NCBI GenBank assembly: GCA_932294295.1
Contig: OW028573.1
Location: forward strand, 444,001-508,000
Origin: Alitta virens
Taxonomy: Eukaryota > Annelida > Polychaeta > Phyllodocida > Nereididae
Direction: 5' to 3'
DNA: 64,000 nt
A program made the position numbers and the translations under genes. The notes beneath the pieces were generated by a model, which searched no databases, had not been told where the DNA came from, and saw nothing but the letters and a program-made list of their open reading frames with translations. Below, piece by piece: positions 12,362 through 25,300 of this stretch; the first letter of the stretch is position 1, and each line of letters starts with the position of its first letter.

Positions 12362-15300
12362 TGAGCACTGTCCATCAGGTCCAGCAGGTCATCCTCTGCT
12401 TGACCACTTGCCTCACCGAAGTCCAACTCTCCCATTATTCGACTGAGTTCTGCACTTTGGGCTTTCTGAATAAAAAAATTATACAGGAACTTTAAAATAC
12501 ATTTGTATCAAACTATTCAATGGAAGGATGCCAGTCTTTGGCATATTAATTATTACATTAATCATTATATAACCAAGTTACTGTATGCCAGAACAGAGCC
12601 CTAAAGGCAATAACTGACTGCGTCAATCCAACATTTTGTCCAGTAATTAAGCTCCACCATTTACAAGCGAGCTTAGTGTGTTATATTCAAAATTAAGTCA
12701 TCGATCAGAACATTGTCCTCTGCCTTGTATCACAGTTAAAAGGAACTCAATAATCAAAAGCAGCTTTGGTGAGAAAAATCCCACAAAACAACTTGCTTTT
12801 AACGTTCAGGTAATTAACACCACATATTATAATATTCATCCATGTATTGTTAAATTTACCAAATCTTATTTTTAAACATTGATTATTTTCTATTACCTTT
12901 GGATCCAATCACATTGAAGTTTATTTTAATGATATTTCCTTATAATCTACACAGTGGTACATACTTAAGAGCACAAATACCTTGATTTATCAACAATATT
13001 CAGGATTAAATCTTAAAACTTTACATTCACATTGAAAAAAAAAAAATTAATGGTATATATATACTAATAAGTCATAACTGATTTTGATAAAAATTTCAAT
13101 TAAATTGAAATTAATTCACTTTCTTCAAACATGATTATCATAAATCATACAAAGACAGCTTATTGAAAACCGGGTGTGTGTCACAGATTACCAGTAAATA
13201 AAGAACACTTAATCTTAATAATAAGTCTTCTTTAAAACATCAACAAATCAAAATGCACAATATTCTGTTAACCTGATAGCCATCCTTGGTGCACATTAAG
13301 AAATTGCTTGTAATTTGTAGGTGTTTGAGAATTTAAAAAAAACATGAAAATGTGTCAATTGCATTAAGATATATTAATTTAAAAATTCCTACCTTCGAAG
13401 CATCAATATTGATCACCTGCGATCCTTCATCTGGGACAGTGGCACGGGCAGTCGCAGCTTGTCTGAAATTACAAATATTCCCATGTAAATAAAATACACC
13501 CCATTTTACATTTCTAAAGAGTCTAACAGCAACAGCACTTTTAATATACGGTGCCTCCTTAATAGCTATAAATAGTTTAATGATAACAATACTGTAGAAC
13601 CTGTACCAATGCATCCCAATTATCAATATTGTAATACTTCTGTTGTATAACAGATTCATTAAACTAAACAAAAAGATCCACAACCTGACATAACCAGAAC
13701 ATTTTGTATCTTAAATTGAGCACTAAAAACCTTAACATTTCATGACTACAGACATTAACCGACACAGTACACAGAGCTTTACAGATCAATACCATGAATG
13801 CGAGATATGAGACAAGCTCTGTTGCCTGGCAACCAAATCTGAAACAAGCTCCGTTGCCTGGCAACCGATCTCTGCAACTTACTCTTCGTCTTCATCAGTA
13901 GGAAACAAATTAAGTCGGAATTCTTTCTTCCCAGAGGGCGCCTCACCACCTCCAATAAGTTTACAAAGCAAGTCAAGTTGGGCTTTTGCTTGGGGATTAG
14001 GTTTGCCACTTTCCTGTAAGAAGCATGACATTGTGTAACATAAAAGACAACATAATATAGAATCATGATCACTTAAATTACAATTCATAATGTTAAATGC
14101 TAAAATTAAAACACACCAGTTCTGCCGAAGTCATTGTGGTTGTTCCCCCGCTGACGGTTGTTTCTGACGGTCTCACAACAGTGTACCTGGAAAAAAAAGA
14201 AGCAAATTACTTGAGAAATTTACTCCTGTAACATAAAAACAGCACACAAGAGGCAAAAACTTAAAAAATGTGCAACTGTATCCCTGCAATATCTGTTAAA
14301 ATAACTTACATATTGGTCCCAAGTTTTATCACACGGTCACCTTTCAGTTCAGAAGAACCTTCTTTTGTTGCGGGCGTAAATCTATCTTTCACCGGGAAAT
14401 CAACGGTTTTGGCCTTGCCAGACCCATCAAATGTTCTGGAAAAAAAAAAATAATTCCCTTTGCAAGAAAATCTCTTTTAATAGATGTGTCAATTTTGTCT
14501 GATTGCACATAAAAAATTACCTAATTTTGCCAGGTGGCTCAATACCCCATGGAAGAGATCCACTTGTTGGCAGAACAAATCGACCATTTGGATTCTGAAC
14601 TTTGTCTTTCAAAAATATTGAAACCTGAATAGGAAAAAGAGAAAATATCAAATCAGTGCCTCTGCGATAACCCCTCTTTCAAGCTAACCACCGTCTTAAT
14701 TTAAATCAGATCTTACCATTGAAAATACAACTTGTATGACTGTGCTACACCCTCAATGCAATTATATTAACTTTTTAAACAAGATCAGGGACCAGCAAAT
14801 TCAGCAAAATCGACAAAATGGAAACTTACCCTGATATGCATGTCTTGAAAAAAGTTGAGCAAAGTTTGTCTGATAAGCAGGAATTCTCCATCAGAGAGGC
14901 CTGCAAAGTGCTGAAAATTCAATAACAATTTAATTATAGATGTAATAATAAAAAATGTTGTCACTATTTTTTTCTTTATACTAGACAATGAATAATTCCC
15001 ATCATACACAAAGCGGCGAGTTTTCCAAAGATAAGTAAGATGATGAAGACATTTTCTGTACATTTATAATATTAATCATAATTAAGTATTGCAGTATTAA
15101 ATTTCAGAAACCAAAATTTTTTTAATTACCTGAATGAGAAGTCTGAAAGCATTTTCAACTTGCTGCTTAATGTTTGGATTGTCTTCCACGAAACTCAAAA
15201 TGGCGTCCATGTGATTCAAGGTCACCAGGAGAACGTCCTTCGGTCGCAGACTCAAGGACACTTGGTACTTGAATGCCATCGTCATCAGATCATAAAGCTG

Positions 15301-16043
15301 TCAATGACAATACAATAGATCTGGATAAATGCAAATACTGACAGGTTTGTGTATTTCAAAACAGCAATTTCAGTTGTTTTTTGGGGGTTTTTTTTTACCT
15401 TGTCCATACTGGCATTATTAAGACGCATTATTGAAGCATGTGCCAGTCGATCGAACACAGATCTCATGGCCTTCTTGGAGTAAAGTTCCTGGGGTTTGAA
15501 GAGTTCTTCCATAAATCGTCGATTGAACATTGTCCCTGTGATGTCATGCAGCACTGAGGAAAAGAAAGGTAAAAAATAATAATTTTAGTGCATGTTGAAT
15601 AGTTTGTAAATTTTAATTTGGCAGAAAGTGCTTTTTCTGTGCAGTCTGCATAGAGCATTAATTATAAATAGGCCTACTACAAAATCTCACTTTTTTTTAA
15701 AAATTAATTAAATAGCTCTTTATTCAATAAATAATTCATAATATTAATTAACTTAAAAATTCTCTCACTCTTCTTGAATATCAGGTTAGGTATGTGTAAG
15801 TACAATGTTGTACACACAGTGCCTGTTAGACATGAAATACACAAACACTCAATTCCAGGCACACGGATAATTGGATCATACACATTCTTCACATTCTATT
15901 CATGTAAATCGAGATGCATGTATCCTCGTACCTTTCTTGGCCTTGTCATCTGGGATGTTTTGAGCTCTCAGTCTCTGATCCAGAATGTACATCATCTCCC
16001 CACCAAGATTGATGAACAAGAGCGGTAATGTTTTGAGAGACAT
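12358..16043 (-). CDS. OSCP1: OSCP1: organic solute carrier partner 1
   Basis: Ten minus-strand exons: 15932-16043, 15399-15553, 15130-15297, 14830-14910, 14521-14624, 14310-14435, 14117-14186, 13883-14013, 13393-13462, 12358-12465. They join in phase to give 374 aa (human about 379). The N-terminus MSLKTLPLLFINLGGEM, the MFNRRFMEELFKPQELYSKK block and the HIR...GRFVLP region match OSCP1 closely over the whole length; the C-terminus keeps RLNLFPTDEDEE and LSRIMGELDF. ATG at 16043 was chosen because it matches the family start; an in-frame upstream ATG at 16136 adds 31 unmatched residues. OSCP1 was named for boosting organic-solute transport in placenta cells and is strong in testis; its molecular role is unsettled and links to cilia have been proposed. 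It shares a divergent promoter with ECPAS. Two X-box palindromes lie in intron 8. Confidence 0.92.
13815..13872. promoter_or_regulatory. Tandem pair of X-box (RFX) palindromes
   Basis: GTTGCCTGGCAAC occurs at 13821-13833 and again at 13853-13865, in two tandem units of about 32 bp. Each is a perfect inverted repeat of GTTGCC with a 1-base spacer, matching the RFX X-box consensus. They lie in OSCP1 intron 8, ending 17 bp from the exon 8 donor. Confidence 0.5.
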
Positions 16044-16309
16044 TTTGATGTTTTCCCTTGTGCACACCTGAGATTCCCAATCCACAACTCCTGTTTGACA
16101 GGTATGCAAGTTGTGGTAGGTGTCGCCACCTGCCATATTTAGCCAAATCTAATTTTTGCAAAATATAGACCGAAAATCTTAGCATGACCCTATTTGATGG
16201 CCTTTTTTTTATTTGATGAATATTTAAAGATTATAATTTGACTCTGATCCTCATTTTTATTTACGGCAGCAAATCCAGAAATAAAAACCAACAGTGATTT
16301 GGTGCAAAC
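16044..16309. promoter_or_regulatory. Shared divergent promoter of OSCP1 and ECPAS
   Basis: Only 266 bp separate the two start codons, which point away from each other. The interval must hold both 5' UTRs (unless spliced) and the promoter. No TATA box is clear. The ECPAS start lies in ACATGGCGGAC, a YY1-like element overlapping the ATG. Confidence 0.65.
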
Positions 16310-19300
16310 ATGGCGGACGCAGACGAACTTGGTAAAGTATCTCTTGAAAATTTGACAATTTTATGCTTTTGCAACATGGTACGGGTAAATCTCAAAGGCC
16401 AAATTAAAGGTTTGGCTTAACGGATTATGGATTTGGAGGGCGATTACTCTGTAAACGTATTCTTAATTCTGTCTTGATCTCCCAACAAGCTGGGCTGTCT
16501 GTCTGCTGAGATCGACGGCCAGTGTGTTGTCACTGTTGGTGTGTGTGTTGACCGGCTATGCTTGATCATCATCATTTGATTGAAGACCGGTAATCAATCT
16601 CAAAAGTGTTTCTAAAAGAGTTGATAAGTGGAAAGATCTTAGCTTCGCTGCTTGCAATGTCTGTTTGCCAATGCCAATGAGACATGCACATGATGCAGCC
16701 CTGTCAATGTGTCATTGTGCCCCTGTCAGCCCTGGTGAACACTGCTATATCACTGATATTATCAGTGCTAAAGCAGTAAAAGTAAAGGGCAGAACTTCAG
16801 TTGGGACTTAAAAGTTATTGGGTGTTGAAAGCAGTTGAGTCCATAGTCAAGTTTGGCATTGCGAATGCAGTGCCCATAGATTGTATTGGCTGTCATTATT
16901 GCAAGTGCCAAAATTTTCTATAGCCACTCCAGATAGTAAGGCACCATTTGCTAAGGCTTTGGTGAAGGGGCAATCATTTAAGCAGGTGATAAGGTGAAGA
17001 GGGCATCATTCAGGAGGCACTGGCACCAGCAACTATTTGGCAAGAAATTGCCTTAGAGGGCTGCACTTTCCAAGTAAGGGCCAGCGTTCTTTGACTGGGG
17101 CCAGCCCAGAGGCAGATCCAGAAAAATTGGCATGGGGGTTGCCAAATTAAAATATATTGCAGGGACCACTAAAATGTACTAGGCCAAAGGGGGGAAGGGA
17201 GGGGGGAACCCCTGAACCACTACCCCCCCCCCCCCTACTTAATACTGGGGCTAGCCTTCCTCTGCCTTGGGGCAACCCGTCTAGGCGATGGGTCCAACTG
17301 TCTGGGTGCCTTCCCATCCGTGGTGTCAATAGCTGGACTGCAGTAGCCACTGCATCCTCAGTGCCGATAGCCAAATTGAACCAGGGCTACTTAACCACTG
17401 TGAAAGAATGAACATTTGATCATTTGTTTTAATTGCTCTTAAGGAGCTCTTAGGATTGTTCCATCATTGTAATGTATATCATACATCATATACTATCTTG
17501 CTAATGCTGACGTCTGAAATAAGTTTTTAAGTTATTTTGTAATCTTTGTTTCAGTGTTAGTGGAAAGAGTCATTCTTCGTATAGGAATGGCTGAAACTGA
17601 TGAGCAACTGGAGGTTGCTTTATCTAAATTCCTTGCTCCAGTTTTGTTGAAATTGAACAGTCAGACTGATGGAGTACGCAAGAAGGTAAGTGGAAGAAAA
17701 AGAAAAAAGGTCATGGATTGCACAAAAAAAATGCAATGCTATTTCTTTAATATTTGGAATTAGATCAGCACAGCACAGCTCTTCTCTAAATAAGTTTTCT
17801 TATTTGTTATTTCCAGGTGATGGAACTACTAGTGCATGTCAACAAGCGCCTAAAAAGTAGACCGAAAGTTCAGCTACCAGTTAAAGACCTCATTGACCAA
17901 TATGTGAACAAGGAAATTCAGTCTTTTGTAACAGTATGTATAATCCAACTATTGAGTAACTATTGTAAAGAAAGAAAATATATTTATCAGTTTTATGCAT
18001 GTAAATGCAAGGTATATGTAACTTCAGGGTAGATATTTTCCTGACTAGTTGTATGATTTTGCAGAATTTTACAAGCTTATATATTAAGTTGGGATATCAT
18101 CGTCAAGAACCTGCATTGCAATCGGAATATCTGCCCCTGTTGCTCAAATGCATGGAAGGAAAACCAGCTGCTCAACAAGAAATGTAAGTAGGTCTTCTCT
18201 TTATGGAAATATTGTAAAAAATATTGTCAATTTGAACAATATATATTTAGCAACAAAATTTTTAGTTTAATTTTAGTGGACCAAGAAACATTCTTGACAT
18301 TTTTTATAGATCTGTACATAGTCACTTTATGTAAGGTATGGTCTAATTTCATGACACTATGTGTAAAACCGGTCATGTGCAAAAAAGGTAGATTTAGTAC
18401 CTAAAATAGGGTGATGTATGAATAAATCTGGTGAGGACCACAGATGTTACTGGTAGATAAATTGATTTGTTTATCTAAGCTGTTTACATTGTGAATACTG
18501 TTAAGTTCAATGGGATGGTATCTATTTCTTAAAATGAAAGTTCATAGTTGCTTTATTCAAATTGCAACTGCTTTGTAGAGAGCAAAAATGTTGTCTTAAT
18601 GCTACTGATTAGCTCATGTGACCAGCTTTCAGAGGCAGATGTGATGATGAGGTGATAAGACTTGGGAGTCCTAAACCAAGCACACATTTGTCCTATGAGT
18701 GGGGTCTTTTACTTGCCTCAGCATAGACACTGAGTTAAAGCCAATACCAATTCAATGTTTCTTGCAACCAATATCCTGCCAAGATGTAGTTCACAAAGAA
18801 GTGGCCATGCCAGGAATCAAACCCGGGACTTTTAGCTGAACTGGCAAATGTGTTTTTGTGTCAACTCCTTAATCACTGGGCCCGCAAAGCTGTTAAAAGA
18901 ATCATGTATATACACATTATTTTCCAGCACATTTTAACCTTAGGAAGAATGTGAATTGTAAGAAAAACAATAGTTTGGTATATTTTTGTTTTGTCCGTAA
19001 GCTACATGAAATCAGAGAATATTTAATCACTTCAATGGGAGATTGTTTAGAAATCCAGAAGAATGATATTATTAACCTAGAACTCATAAAAGGAAAGCGA
19101 GAGTATAAATGCATCAGATCTCACGATTGTATTATTTATACGGACAAGAACAGAAGTCGCATGCAAGTGAACTTCATCATCCTTCTGAAAGGGCTTGGTG
19201 ACAGTGCAAATATGCAGTTTTGGCTGATTTGGGAAATGTGCCTGTTTATTAGCAATATGTTGGGCAATTAAAGGGTTAATGGTGATTGTGTACAAGCTTC

Positions 19301-22300
19301 TTTGGATTTCAAAGGAGAAGAGCAATTTGCAAGCCATATTAAGGTCCTTGGCCATACATTTCTATGACAGAGTTACATGAGCCAGCACTTTGTATCCTGA
19401 GCCAGAGCTTGGTATCCTGAGCAAGAGCATTGTATCCTGAGCCAGAGCTTGAGCCAGAGCTTGGTATCCTGAGCCAGAGCTTGGTATCCTGAGCCAGAGC
19501 TTGGTATCCTGAGCCAGAGCTTGGTATCCTGTTGGTGCATCATATATTATGGTCTTTTGTTGAAATTGGTGAAAAGGGCAGTTAGTCTTTAGTTTTAATG
19601 AATAAGCAGGCGAGATATTCATTGATTTCCAATTTTGTGACAGGAAGACGATATAACCAGTAAAATATCTTTGGACTATTTCGCAATTCAGCCTGTCTCT
19701 TCTCTTCGCTTTGTCCATAAAATTAATAAGTTGATTATGATAAGTTTATGATAGAATATGAAGATTAAGAAAAATAATTTCTGTTTTTGCCTTTACAGCT
19801 TTCTCCAGTTATTTGTGCGAGGCCTTCATCACGTGCGTCTGCCTGATGACGAACAAAAAAAGAAGGAAGTGTTTATGTTCCATGAGAAACCCGAGGTGCT
19901 AGCTCTCCTACTTGAAGTCATGATGGATTTCTTGTTTCTTCTTTATGGGTGAGGTTCACACTGAACATCTAATACGTCTTACAATATATATATATTGTAC
20001 TGAGTTAGGTCCTAAAGTTCACAGCTTTTTTTTCACACACAGATGGTGCATAGCCCTTGATTTATAATACATAATGCATACATGAGAAAGTAATTTTAAT
20101 GAACAGTTTCTAGACTTTTCATAGGGATGTCATGCACATGTGTAAATCCTAAAAATTGAGTGTAGTCCTCCGTTTCAGTCTTCACAGAAGAATTTTTCTG
20201 GATTTTTTTTCTTAGTCTTGCTTCCTTTTACTGACTAGAGATTCTAGTAGAGGCAACATCATTGTTCTCTTGGTATTTGTAGACCTGGAGGCAAGCGAGG
20301 AGAAGATGAGGAGGCTGCTGAAATGGAGGATGAATCAGGAGAGAGCACCCCTCTTGGCCCTGATGTGGTGGATGCGGCATCTGTCATCCCGCCAAATAAT
20401 GTGGCACCAGGGGGGATCGCCGCTGGGCTCAGTGAAACTGCTTACAAAAGGGTGACATTAGATCCAGTGCCAACTGTCGAGGAACTTGAAAAGGTTAGAA
20501 ATGATTACTGTAAATGCGCTATTTATAGCCAGATCATTATTAGGCACTGGCTTCTTTATGAGACTAGGCGTGACCTTGAAAAAGCCACTCTTTTGTACAT
20601 TAAAGTATACAGACATTGCCATGTTCAAACTGACAGCCATTTTGTTTTTCTTCTCAGATTAAACTTGGAATTATAAAGTTTCTTGGACAAGGAATTTTAG
20701 AGAACAAAGACATTCTGTGTCATTTTGTTGTTGCCCTGGGCGACGGTCGACACAGGTAATATATATTGAATTGTTATTTTGTGGAATGTTTTGTAGTTAA
20801 GCGATTAATGAGACTAGATTGGTTACGTTATTCTGGGTAGACAGAACCCTGCAAAATCGCAGTACTCATGTTATAAGAATTATTGCAAACAAACTGAATT
20901 ATTTTTTTTTTTTTCGTATTTCAGTGTTGTGGCTCTTGCAGAAAGAGAACTGAAACGTCTTGCAGGGTAAGCTAATTTTATGTATGAACTTTCTGAACCA
21001 CCAAATTTAATTTATTTTGAAATATATATCCCATTATCCCAAGCTAGTGAGTGAGAGTTAACTAATAGTCTTTACATTTGTAGTTTATTATACACATTTT
21101 CCATTTTATTGACTGCAGAATATCAATCTGATACATGCGTCAACATATCAATAAGAATAAAAGAATAGAGGACTTGAACATGAAATAAGACTGAGAACAT
21201 AATTATACATAATTATGCACATCACCAGGTGATGCAATGAACAATTAGAAAGACCCCAATGTGTCCATGAGTGCCTATTAATAGCGAGTCAAACATCAAC
21301 GCCATTTCCAAGATGACATTTGTGTGATGTTTTAAAAACTGGTAATGTGCCTTCTATCTTAATGCTGTCAAATAAGAAGGTTCCGGTATGGCTACTGTAT
21401 TTGTATTATGTAATTAGCTTTGAAAATGGCGCAACGGTAAAAGGAGCAATGCTTTTGGGAACAATGCTTATGCTTATTGGTGATTCAAACTGATGTAAAT
21501 TTGGAACATATATGCAATGTTATTCCGTTGCCTTGGTTTCCAGAAGGAAACGTATCCCTTGGTATTGTTATTTTAGGGAACTAGGTTATATTTATAATCA
21601 GGTGAAATTGTCTCTGTTAATTTTCCTAAAAGTGAGGATGCAGTTCTTTTTTGGTTGTGAAGTTTAACAAATTTTTCCTCATAATGAGATGTAATAAAAA
21701 AAGAGGAAAGCAAAATGGTTTTATCATAACATGACGCTGTGTCACGACAGTGTACAGCACATCAGCAAAGTTGTGGCCGTCAGGGGACTTGTGGGCTGTA
21801 GTAATGTGTCCAGGGGCAGATTTGTGAACACTTTCTGTTGGGGAAGGGATGATTGATATGCCACTTATCTACCTCCCCTCTCATTCAGGATATTAATGAT
21901 GGTAATAACCCTAACCCCTGGACGTCATTATTAAGCCCACTCAGGGCCACACTTTACTGACTGGCACTAGTTTTAACTATAATTTACGAGGTTACATCTT
22001 AATCTTATTCTCAATAATATAAAATTTTACCTCTATTATTTCAGCCCAGACGACTGGAACGAACCTAAGGTGGTTCAGCGACTTTACAGCATCTTCCAAG
22101 GAACTGTTGTCTTGAAAGGTCAACCTCAGGTCAAACCAGAAAATAAACGATCGCCTGCTAGTCTCCAATTGCGGATGAAACTGCTTCCTTACTTGCTCAA
22201 GTCCCGACAAGCGGCCAGTCAATTTCCTTCATGCATACAAGTGGTCTTCGATTGTCTTTATGGAACAAACACCAACATGAAACTTAAGACTCTTGCTGTC

Positions 22301-25300
22301 CAGTTTGTTCATCATTTATGTTTGTTGTAAGTATGAAGCTGAGTAGATTTTGTGATATTACTTTACTTACAGAGACAGAAATGTCCAAGTAATATCACAA
22401 CATTTTATACATGCAGGGGATACCTAATCATTATTCCAATAAAATAGAATGGAACAGAATAGAATAGACAAATAGAATATTCTCAATTCACTATGAATAG
22501 ACAAGTTTTTTTTCAAACACAGAAGAATAGCTGTTTTTGTTTTGAAATTACCAAGCCCTTCTCAATTAACCTTTTACCTTGCAGTTGCCCAGATGCCAAG
22601 TTCTCACCAATAGGATCCGTGCTTTTGTCAGGAATGGTGAAATTGATCAGTGAGGTGCGAGACAATGCCAAACTGCGCAACTTGGCTTATGTTGCTGTGG
22701 GCAAGGTGGCCGTCAGGGTGCCAGAGGTCATCACCAAGGACATTGCCCTCCTTCAAACATTTTTCGACGCAATGACCAAAGAGGATGCAAACAACAAACT
22801 TGCTGTTCAAGAGGCTTTGTCCATGATGGCAAGGGCTTTCAAGAATGTCGATCCAGCTAACAGAAAATTGCTCGAAGCTTTGATCATGCAAAATGTGGAA
22901 AGCCCAGATCCCCAGGCTCGTTTGGTCGCAGTTCAGTATGCGAGCACTGTGTTTCCACAGGATCACATTCCCTCGAGGTTTGTACTTTTGCTGGCATGCG
23001 GAGATATGAAGGAAAATGTGTACATTGAAGCCACTAAAGCTTTGAGAACATTGAAGAAATTGGAAGATCCATTTGCTGAAAAGAAGGAAACTGAGGATAA
23101 ACTGCTGCCCCCTTTTGTCGACATGGTGAACTACATCAATGAACAGGTATTCTATCTCAGTTCTCTACAAAACCTGAACCATTATTTTAATAGCTTACAT
23201 ATTGCTAACTGCTATCTTAGTCTGATTTGTGTGATTTGGTATTTTTTAGGCTAATGCAAGATTGAAGACTCAAAACAAGTTCATCGTTGGCAATCATGCT
23301 CTACCTTTCAACCCTGCAGCATATGGAGAGGTAAAATAATCTAGAAATATTTTGTAAGGTCACTTCATCTAAATATTAAAATTCATGTCTATTAATGATG
23401 CTTATTTATTCTCAGATGCTGATGTACCTCCGAATGTGTCTAGCATATGAATCCGGAGTGGAACCGATGTTAGAATCAACCTCAGCAATGCAGGAGCAAG
23501 CGCCGGTGATCTCCAAATGTGTGCGACGTCTAATGCAGCAATTCCCGGGTGACAAGGGGCCAATTAGCATCTACCTCAAGATCATACAGCAGTTGCTGTT
23601 TGCTATTGGAGGTGAGTCGTTAACTATCTTACTAATTAGTCTTAGAACAACTTGCAACTGAAATGCCTACCAGTTGAGTGATAAAGTTCAAGAAGTCAAT
23701 GATCTTTCTAACGATATAGCTGAGAATCCACACAATGAAAACAATGTTGTTATAAGTTTATGATGTCCGTATTTTGCAGGTGCTCCGGCCATGTATTGCT
23801 TGCTGGAAATTGTAGCAGTGGCAAAAGACCGGCTTACGCCACAGTTTATCAAACAACTAGACTGGCTCAAAGTAAGGCTTTTCTCTTCATATTGAGAAAA
23901 AAATATTGTTTTGTTGATTATTTTCCAATATAAGTGTATGCATCTGAAAAATCTGCAAGTTTTTGTCTCTCTTTTTCCAGTCATTCATGAGCAATAGCCG
24001 CGAAGACATGCGCGAGTTTGCTGCTCAACTTTACGCAATTGTGGTCGCCAATGCTTGCTCACCCAAGAACCAGAGGGACATCATTAACAGTTTGATAAAC
24101 AGTGTTTCCAATCAGGTAATAGCCATGATTGATTTGTTGAAAAAAGAAAAAGAAAAACCTGATTTTTCTCTCGCAATAGAATACAATGTAAAAGTAGTAA
24201 AGTTGATAAATGTGGTGGAGGAAATTGAATTCAAGAGAAAGATGTATTTGTATGAATATTGAAATAAATTATAACAAGATGATATTAACATGGTGATTAT
24301 TGCAGGCTTTGGAAGGTCAGCATGGTTCCCTTCTTGCCCTTGCCTACATCATTGGAGAAATATTCCGATCTCAGAAGATCAACCAGGAAGCTGGCAATTC
24401 TGTTCTGAGTAATATTGACAAACCATTACAGGACTCCATTGTGAAGGCTGTGATGAAGATTGGTGAGTTAAAACTTTTATTTGATAAAAAAAAAAGTCAA
24501 TTTAATGGTAAGGCTTTAAAGAGAAATGCCTAGTTATAAATTATTCCTGCGTTTACTCTCTGTGATGTAGAACTTACTGTTCATTCAGATGTTTTCTGCC
24601 TCACACAAATTACTGAAATGAATTTTCCTTTGTGATTTCAGCCAGCATGTTGGATAACACTCAAAGCGTGCTCAGTGGCGGTGCTTGTACAGCTTTGGGT
24701 GAAATTGGCAGAAGTGGTCCTATTCCATTAGAAGATGAGACGAAGGACAAAAAAGCATCAAAACTGTCCGTTGTTGAAAATCTGATTAAGAAAGTCCAGA
24801 GCACCAAAGAAAATGCAAAGGTGAGGGCCAAGTTAGTTACTCTCTCTGGACTATTTCCTCGAATTGTTACCAATCAGCGTGTGGATGAATTTATGACTGA
24901 TGCACTATCTTTTCAGGTCAGAGATAAAGCTGCAGTTTCTCTTGGCCAGCTCTGCGTAGGAGACTTAAATTTCCCGCATCATCACAAAGTAATTGAGGGC
25001 ATTTTGGAGTCTGCGCAGGTAAATCAACTACGTTTGCTATTTCTCAATTTAGTCATAGATTGGAACGCTGTTGTTAGTGATTTAATTCATTATTGATAAC
25101 AATATGTTATAGAATAGTGATTATTTTAATTCAGTTTAATTATGTCCTGACAACTTTCAGCCAAAACAAATTGAGCTGCAGTTCACTCTCGGAGACAGTT
25201 TGGCTTGTGCTGCGCTAGGTCCATCCTCATCAGAAGCTAGAGATGTGTGGACATGCCCAGCTGAAGACTTCAAGGTAAGCATAGAGGATCTATAGGATCT

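Noticed and set aside
13333..13683. 116-aa minus-strand ORF
   Set aside because: It runs through OSCP1 exon 9 in frame but is mostly intron on both sides; only 13393-13462 fits OSCP1.
19362..19718. 118-aa minus-strand ORF with LAQDT-like repeats
   Set aside because: The repeats come from the 20-bp minisatellite read in three frames, not from selection on a protein.
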